Under the pieces are notes generated by a model, which was not told where the DNA came from, made no database searches, and saw only the letters and a list, made by a program, of their open reading frames with translations. From JAIBBG01 sp040381475 (GTDB lineage Bacteria > Bacteroidota > Bacteroidia > Flavobacteriales_D > Sanyastnellaceae): 64,000 nt of DNA. A program made the translations under genes and the position numbers. Below, one piece after another: positions 59,325-64,000 of the stretch (its first letter is position 1; the number at the start of each line of letters is the position of its first letter). The stretch is from positions 1-64,000 of the forward strand of contig JBEIHH010000004.1 in assembly GCA_040381475.1 (NCBI GenBank), read 5' to 3'.

Positions 59325-60125
59325 CTATCGGGCAGATCTTTTTTTCAGAATTTTTTCGAGAAGCGCAGGAAAGAAACGCCGAATTTTAAGGGTCAGTAAC
59401 TCTTTTCCTCCAACGCCGAACTCATTTTTCCCCGATGCAATGCCAACTAGAATCTGTCCGGCACACTCTTCAGCAGATGTTCCTTCTGCCTGATTCTTAT
59501 CCATTTGTCCTGTGCCTGCACCATTCTCATCCAAAGCGCGCAATGATATTTCTGTGGCAATCAATCCCGGCAGTATTAACACAATTCGGAGTCCTTTTTC
59601 CGCGGTTTCCATCCGCATCGAGTCGTAGAATCCATGTAAAGCGTGTTTGGTCGCCGCGTAAGTAGACCGCAAATAAAACCCATACTTTCCAGTGAGGCTG
59701 CTGGTTACCACGATACAACCACCACCGGTATCAATCATTCTTGAAGCTGTCAATTTGGAAAGGAGCACATTGGAGAAATAATTAACCTCGAAAAGATTTC
59801 TCTCAACCGATTCGGGCGTCTTTAGGGCTTCTGAACGCTGGCTAATGCCTCCATTGTTGAACAAAAAATCAACCTTCAGGTACTTTTGAAAAACCTCATC
59901 AGCGGCTATTTGAACCGAACCGGAGTCAGCCAGATCCATTGACACAATATCCACTGCTTCAGGACTGAAACATGATGACTTTACGCGCTGAAGTTCATCC
60001 AGCCTGCGGGCACTGAGAATGAGTCGTGCTCCGGCTTTGGAAAGCTCATAAGCCAAAGCCTCTCCGATACCTGAACTGGCCCCCGTGATCCAAATTGTTT
60101 TCCCCGAATAATATGACTTATACAC
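59325..60125 (-). CDS. Short-chain dehydrogenase/reductase, DHRS7-like
   Basis: A 266-residue SDR with the NADP motif TGASSGIGEA, RRLDELQRV after strand two (NADP-type Arg), FLFNNGGISQRSEA (an NNGG variant of NNAG), catalytic Ser in VVTSSLTGKYG and Tyr-Lys in STYAATKHAL. The pattern LPGLIATEIS follows. The DHRS7/11-beta-HSD-like branch is suggested by ISQRS and SLTGKYG. Start is uncertain: GTG 60125 (MYKSYYSGKTIW) fits family spacing to the glycine motif; a TTG at 60152 would add nine residues. It converges with the VOC gene with only 9 bases between the stops. Substrate unknown. Confidence 0.85.
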   Translation of the reverse strand: MYKSYYSGKTIWITGASSGIGEALAYELSKAGARLILSARRLDELQRVKSSCFSPEAVDIVSMDLADSGSVQIAADEVFQKYLKVDFLFNNGGISQRSEALKTPESVERNLFEVNYFSNVLLSKLTASRMIDTGGGCIVVTSSLTGKYGFYLRSTYAATKHALHGFYDSMRMETAEKGLRIVLILPGLIATEISLRALDENGAGTGQMDKNQAEGTSAEECAGQILVGIASGKNEFGVGGKELLTLKIRRFFPALLEKILKKRSAR

Positions 60126-60289
60126 TCGAATATATTTGACGTGAAGATGCAATCGAATATGTTAACTGACACCGTTTTTTTTACCCCTTAATATTCACTT
60201 AACCTACTGTTAATTGCAATGACCGTATTTTGCACCTGTAAAGTAAAAGTAGAATCTTTTCTCTTGGGAGTTAAGCAAAATAAAAGCAA

Positions 60290-60967
60290 ATGATCAAACA
60301 AAAAATTCTCCTGGTTGATGATGAGAAAGATATTCTCGAATTGATTGGATTCAATCTGGAGAAAGAAGGTTATGAGATTCAAACGGCGGTGAATGGTCGC
60401 AAGGCTCTTGAAGTCGCCCGTCATTTCAAACCTGATCTGGTATTGCTTGACGTGATGATGCCGGAAATGGATGGCATGGAAGCTTGTCGGGAATTCCGAG
60501 AAGATCCCCAGTTTAAAAATTTAATCATCGCTTTTCTTACTGCAAGAAACGAAGACTACTCCCAAATCGCGGGATTTGATGCAGGTGCTGATGACTACAT
60601 ATCCAAGCCAATCAAACCAAGAGTGCTTATAAGCAGGGTGAAGGCTTTGCTCAGACGTCCTGTTGCAGGGGAAGCGGCAATGGAGCCGGTCGCTAGCCAT
60701 GGCGTTACCATCGACAAGGATCGTTATGTTGTTTTCAGGGATGGTGTGGAACTTTCGCTACCTAAAAAAGAATTTGAACTGCTCGCGTTACTCGCGTCTC
60801 AACCGGGCAGAGTTTTTACGCGTGAAAACATATTGGCCAACGTTTGGGGAAATGATGTCATTGTTGGCGATAGAACCATCGATGTGCACATCAGAAAACT
60901 TCGTGAAAAGCTGGGTGATGAATATTTTAAAACCATTAAGGGTGTAGGCTATAAATTTGAGCCGTGA
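60290..60967 (+). CDS. OmpR/PhoB-family response regulator
   Basis: A 225-residue DNA-binding response regulator. The receiver domain (1-120) has acidic D10-D11, phospho-acceptor D54 in LLDVMMPEMDG, the Thr of FLTARNE and the Lys of ISKPIKPR. The winged helix (about 130-225) has LPKKEFELLALLASQPGRVF, then VIVGDRTIDVHIRKLREKLG and the C-terminal TIKGVGYKF. In Bacteroidota this pair is commonly PhoB-like, but the signal sensed here is not shown by sequence. The kinase GTG overlaps its stop (GTGA). Upstream, 60153-60289 is the divergent promoter region shared with the SDR gene; only a poor TATTTTG box is seen. Confidence 0.94.
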   Translation: MIKQKILLVDDEKDILELIGFNLEKEGYEIQTAVNGRKALEVARHFKPDLVLLDVMMPEMDGMEACREFREDPQFKNLIIAFLTARNEDYSQIAGFDAGADDYISKPIKPRVLISRVKALLRRPVAGEAAMEPVASHGVTIDKDRYVVFRDGVELSLPKKEFELLALLASQPGRVFTRENILANVWGNDVIVGDRTIDVHIRKLREKLGDEYFKTIKGVGYKFEP

Positions 60968-62016
60968 GCATTATTCAAATCCGAACACCCAAGAGCGTCG
61001 CGCTTGCTTCTGCGATGTTCATTACGGGTTTGCTTGCGATCACATATTTTCTTCTTATTTATTTTTTAGAGCGCGAATTTGATGTGCTCTGGCTGTTGAT
61101 TTTGCTCATTCTTGGTGCAGGTATCTCTTTCGGAATTGTCTATTACTTCGTGGAACGTTTTCTTTATCACAAGGTAAAGATTATTTACAAAACCATTCAC
61201 TCACTGAAAAGCCAGAGTGAAGGCAAACCTAAAATTCAAATGAGCACAGATGTTCTCGGCGAAATAAATAACCGTGTTGCGGATTGGGCTGATGAAAAAA
61301 TTCGTGAAGTAAAAGAGTTGAAAAGCGCAGAGAATTACAGAAAGGAATTTATCGGGAATCTTGCACACGAGCTTAAAACACCTGTTTTTAATATCCAGGG
61401 ATATATTGACACACTGCTGGACACTGATTTGCATGATCCTGAATTAAACCGAAAATTTCTGGAAAGGGCTAGCGCAAGTTGCGACAGACTCAGTGATCTG
61501 ATCAAAGATCTAGATCAGATTACAAGCTTTGAAAGCGGTAATATACCTCTGGATATGACAAAATTTGATGTGGTAGCTCTTGCCAGGGAATCCATTGAAT
61601 TGTTAGAGCCTCAGTCACGCGAGAAAAGTATTACGCTGCGCATCAGGAATGCCAATGAAAAGCCCATTTTGGTTGAGGCGGATAAAAAAAGAATTCAACA
61701 GGTCTTCGTAAATCTTCTGGTAAATAGTATCAATTACGGTAAAGAGAAAGGTGAAACTAGAATCAGATTTTACGATATGGGCGACAACTTGCTTATTGAA
61801 GTGGCCGACGATGGAATTGGTATTGCCATAGAACACCTGCCACGAATTTTTGAACGCTTTTACCGAGTAGACAAGAGCCGGTCGCGCAATGAAGGTGGTT
61901 CGGGACTTGGTCTTGCTATATGTAAGCATATCATCGATAGCCACAATCAGAGCATTTCTGTCAGAAGTACGGAGAATGTGGGAAGCACATTCGGCTTTAC
62001 TTTGAAAAAAGGCTAA
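60964..62016 (+). CDS. Sensor histidine kinase, PhoR-like
   Basis: A 350-residue membrane kinase paired with the regulator just upstream. Two helices (about 12-33 and 40-62) are separated by a very short loop, so there is no real periplasmic sensor domain. HisKA has NLAHELKTPVFNIQGYID with the phosphorylated His. The ATPase domain has the N box QVFVNLLVNSINYGK, the G1 box VADDGIGIAIEHL and the G2 box GGSGLGLAICKHI. The start is GTG 60964, overlapping TGA of the regulator. Lack of a sensor domain suggests signal input from the membrane or from a partner protein, as for many PhoR proteins. Confidence 0.94.
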   Translation: MSIIQIRTPKSVALASAMFITGLLAITYFLLIYFLEREFDVLWLLILLILGAGISFGIVYYFVERFLYHKVKIIYKTIHSLKSQSEGKPKIQMSTDVLGEINNRVADWADEKIREVKELKSAENYRKEFIGNLAHELKTPVFNIQGYIDTLLDTDLHDPELNRKFLERASASCDRLSDLIKDLDQITSFESGNIPLDMTKFDVVALARESIELLEPQSREKSITLRIRNANEKPILVEADKKRIQQVFVNLLVNSINYGKEKGETRIRFYDMGDNLLIEVADDGIGIAIEHLPRIFERFYRVDKSRSRNEGGSGLGLAICKHIIDSHNQSISVRSTENVGSTFGFTLKKG

Positions 62017-62057
62017 CCCTGCCGCCTTGCGCACGTGCGTTGTGAGCGAGGGAGGCT

Positions 62058-62711
62058 CTACAATCCACTCCAGTCTTCCCTTACGAATGCATTGGTCTTT
62101 TTTTCCCTGCCAATGGTTGTTTCAGGCCCATGTCCGGGATAGACTACATAGTCTTCTGGCAAGGTGTATAGCTTAGTCCGGATGGAATTCACCAGATCTG
62201 CAGCGTTGCAGCCAGGCAAGTCAACACGGCCAACACTTCCCCGGAATAGAACATCTCCGACAATCACAGTGCCTGTCGAATGATCTATCAATACAACATG
62301 TCCGGGCGCATGCCCCGGCGTAAAACGCACCTCCAGTTTGGTTTCACCGAATTCGATCACGTCTCCTTCATCCATTGAATGATGTGGGTTCGGCGTTTCT
62401 CGGTATGGAACGCCCCACATCAGGCTTGCTGCCGGTGCCCTTGAAATGGTTGACTTTTCAAGCAGGTGAGCATACAGCTCTATGCTGTATTGATCACAAA
62501 CTGCACGGTTACCCAAAATGTGGTCAATATGACAATGCGTATTTATCACCTTTACCGGTCTGAGACTCGCAGACGTGATATATTCAAAAAGAATCTGGTC
62601 TTCTTCTTCATCCGTCATACCAGGGTCGATAATCACGCATTCTCCGCTGTCATCGCTCAGTACGTAGGTGTTTTCTGAAAATGGATTGAATGTGAAACAG
62701 ACAACTTTCAT
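62058..62711 (-). CDS. Metallo-beta-lactamase fold hydrolase, glyoxalase II-like
   Basis: A 217-residue cytoplasmic hydrolase with metal motif THCHIDHILGN (HxHxDH), GHAPGHVVLIDH, VGDVLFRGSVGRVDLPG with the bridging Asp, and VYPGHGPETTIGREK with the last His. The arrangement is that of single-domain glyoxalase II/persulfide-dioxygenase relatives of about 210 residues, which are common in Bacteroidota. It probably hydrolyses a thioester, but the usual C-terminal glutathione-binding domain is absent. The start ATG 62711 begins MKVVCFTFNPFSENTYVL, the family N-terminus. It converges with the kinase gene, 41 bases apart. Confidence 0.9.
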   Translation of the reverse strand: MKVVCFTFNPFSENTYVLSDDSGECVIIDPGMTDEEEDQILFEYITSASLRPVKVINTHCHIDHILGNRAVCDQYSIELYAHLLEKSTISRAPAASLMWGVPYRETPNPHHSMDEGDVIEFGETKLEVRFTPGHAPGHVVLIDHSTGTVIVGDVLFRGSVGRVDLPGCNAADLVNSIRTKLYTLPEDYVVYPGHGPETTIGREKKTNAFVREDWSGL

Positions 62712-62861
62712 AGAATTTTGATTGTCTGCGAATTAACAAAGCGTATGACTGATTTGTATGAAATTACTTAAATTTAGGCTATAGTTGATGAGGTAATTCA
62801 GGCAAACAGTGAACACGACTGCAATATCAGATGTTGTTATGAGTTATTTTAGCGCCTACCC

Positions 62862-64000
62862 ATGCGATATAAATTAAGATCGATTTTGTTCAGGTTCATT
62901 TGCGCCATCGCGCTGTTGTACCACGCGTCGTCTTTTGCCCAGTTTTATCAGGGCACGAACATGGAGTTTGGTAAAAATCGAATTCAATACAGGGACTTCA
63001 CATGGCTTTATTACCCAACAGCGAATTTTGAAGTCTATTATTATATCGGAGGAGAGTCTCTGGCTGAGTACACTTTAATTTCTTGTGAGAAAAACCTCAC
63101 GGAAATGCAACAGTTTTTTGATTACACCCTTGATGATAAAATTCAGGTGCTTTCTTATCTGAATCAGTCTGAATTCAGGCAAAGCAATTTGGGACTGACA
63201 GGTGACGAACAGTCGAACATAGGCGGCTCTGCGAAAATACTGGGCAGCAAAATGTTCACATATTATGAGGGTAGCCATGATAAACTCGATCTTCAGATTA
63301 GAGAAAATATTGCCAGAGTGCTTTTTTCACAGTTAATGTACGGAGGGGATTGGAAAGATGTGGTAAAGAGCTCTGCATTGTTGTCAGTTCCAAAATGGTA
63401 CGAGGAGGGAATCATCGCTTATGCTGCTCAGGGCATGGACAATAGGAGCGAGACCTTTGTTCGTGATCTCATGCGCTCCGGAAGGTTTAAAAGCTTTAAT
63501 CACTTCGAAGGTGATCAGGCAAGGATGATAGGACAGGCTTTTTGGCATTACATCACGGAAGTCTATGGAAGCGCAGTAGTTTCTAACATCTTATACATGG
63601 CTCAGGCGAGCAGAAATATTGAAAGTGGGTTCCTCTATGTGCTTGGTCTTTCCGTTGAACAACTTTCTGATGAGTTTATTAAATACTACGGCGATCGAGC
63701 CGCAATTGTGAGATCGGAATTATTGCCATCAGAAAAACGTGAACCGGATTTCAACGACAAAAAAGCAGTCAAAAACTGGAAGCGCGACGCAAAGTTTCTT
63801 GGTGATGTAAAAGTGAAGTATCAGAAAAAATATGTTTACTCTCAGTTTTATGTTGCGCCCGACCAGTCTAAAGTTGCATACGTCACCAACGAGCTTGGGC
63901 AATATAGAATCTGGATTTATGATGTAGAAACCAAAAAGAAGAAGTGTATTCTGAAACGTGATCACAAACTGGACAGAATCATTGATGATACTTTCCCGGT
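62862..64000 (+). CDS. PD40 (TolB-like) propeller protein, 3' end beyond the window
   Basis: An open frame of 379 codons continues past the right edge. A signal peptide (about 1-27, ending SSFAQ) is followed by a peptidase-MA-like region (about 30-290) with WLYYPTANFEVYYYIGGES and VPKWYEEGIIAYAAQGMDN, resembling the W-x-x-EG element of gluzincin-type proteins, though no HExxH is visible in what remains. The first propeller blade begins at FYVAPDQSKVAYVTNELGQ, then YRIWIYDVE. Such proteins of about 1000 residues are common in Bacteroidota and are annotated as TolB-like. Probably periplasmic; function unknown. ATG 62862 directly begins the signal. Confidence 0.8.
   Translation, partial: MRYKLRSILFRFICAIALLYHASSFAQFYQGTNMEFGKNRIQYRDFTWLYYPTANFEVYYYIGGESLAEYTLISCEKNLTEMQQFFDYTLDDKIQVLSYLNQSEFRQSNLGLTGDEQSNIGGSAKILGSKMFTYYEGSHDKLDLQIRENIARVLFSQLMYGGDWKDVVKSSALLSVPKWYEEGIIAYAAQGMDNRSETFVRDLMRSGRFKSFNHFEGDQARMIGQAFWHYITEVYGSAVVSNILYMAQASRNIESGFLYVLGLSVEQLSDEFIKYYGDRAAIVRSELLPSEKREPDFNDKKAVKNWKRDAKFLGDVKVKYQKKYVYSQFYVAPDQSKVAYVTNELGQYRIWIYDVETKKKKCILKRDHKLDRIIDDTFP

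Noticed and set aside
60127..60134. TATATTCG box on the minus strand, one base before the GTG of the DHRS7-like gene
   Set aside because: It fits TAnnTTYG, but transcription would then begin inside or after the start codon. Probably a chance match, or the true start differs; not listed as a promoter.
60220..60235. TATTTTGCACC before the response regulator as a promoter
   Set aside because: One base short of the TAnnTTTG form and without TTG at a plausible distance; too weak to list.

Overview
The window is a chromosomal segment of a Bacteroidota bacterium, most likely Flavobacteriia-like. The evidence is type IX secretion (T9SS) cargo with type A and type B C-terminal sorting domains, PorP/SprF and PorE-like proteins, the lineage-typical families DUF3098, DUF2795 and DUF4271, an rnpA gene next to S41 peptidases, and promoters of the Bacteroidota form TTG-N17..19-TAnnTTTG instead of TTGACA/TATAAT. 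No phage, insertion sequence, CRISPR array or rRNA operon was seen. Gene density is high, and initiation at TTG or GTG is common and often confirmed by protein-family start positions.

Layout. 1-3.7 kb: a partial unknown gene, tRNA-Leu(CAA), DUF3098-uppP, then two glycosyltransferases (GT2, GT9), converging on an O-antigen-ligase-like gene. 5.3-9.7 kb, leftward: dCMP deaminase, S41 protease, rnpA, second S41 protease. 9.8-12.9 kb: cobalamin adenosyltransferase, DUF2795, and leftward GNAT-aspartokinase. 12.6-18.3 kb, rightward: rbfA, LolC/E-type permease, AsmA-like protein, RNA m5C methyltransferase, closed by a bidirectional terminator.

18.3-35.8 kb is the distinctive part and reads leftward. 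A 1348-residue Cys-rich T9SS type A protein and a lipoprotein are followed by an operon of three: a 3014-residue surface protein made of about 31 Ig/PKD-like repeats with a type B sorting domain, a PorP/SprF-family outer-membrane protein, and a PorE-like TPR/propeller/CRD/OmpA protein. By analogy with sprB-sprF of gliding Flavobacteria, I infer that the barrel and the peptidoglycan anchor support export or surface placement of the giant protein. The core T9SS motor genes are not in the window.

36-47 kb: polyprenyl synthase, MORN lipoprotein, LysM glucosaminidase, tRNA-Gln(TTG), an ALDH8-type dehydrogenase, dprA, hemD-DUF4271, pseudouridine synthase, YraN, a barrel protein, a coiled-coil protein, tRNA-Cys(GCA). 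47-64 kb: a redoxin-like T9SS substrate, M28 peptidase and SDR, nitroreductase, a barrel protein with two paralogous small secreted proteins, an MsbA-type ABC exporter, gmd, acyltransferase, tandem-VOC protein, SDR, a PhoB/PhoR-type two-component pair, an MBL hydrolase and a truncated PD40 protein.

The overall theme is envelope biogenesis (undecaprenyl phosphate recycling, LPS glycosylation and ligation, lipoprotein and lipid transport, surface-protein secretion) mixed with housekeeping genes. All functions are read from motifs and family knowledge; no database search was run.
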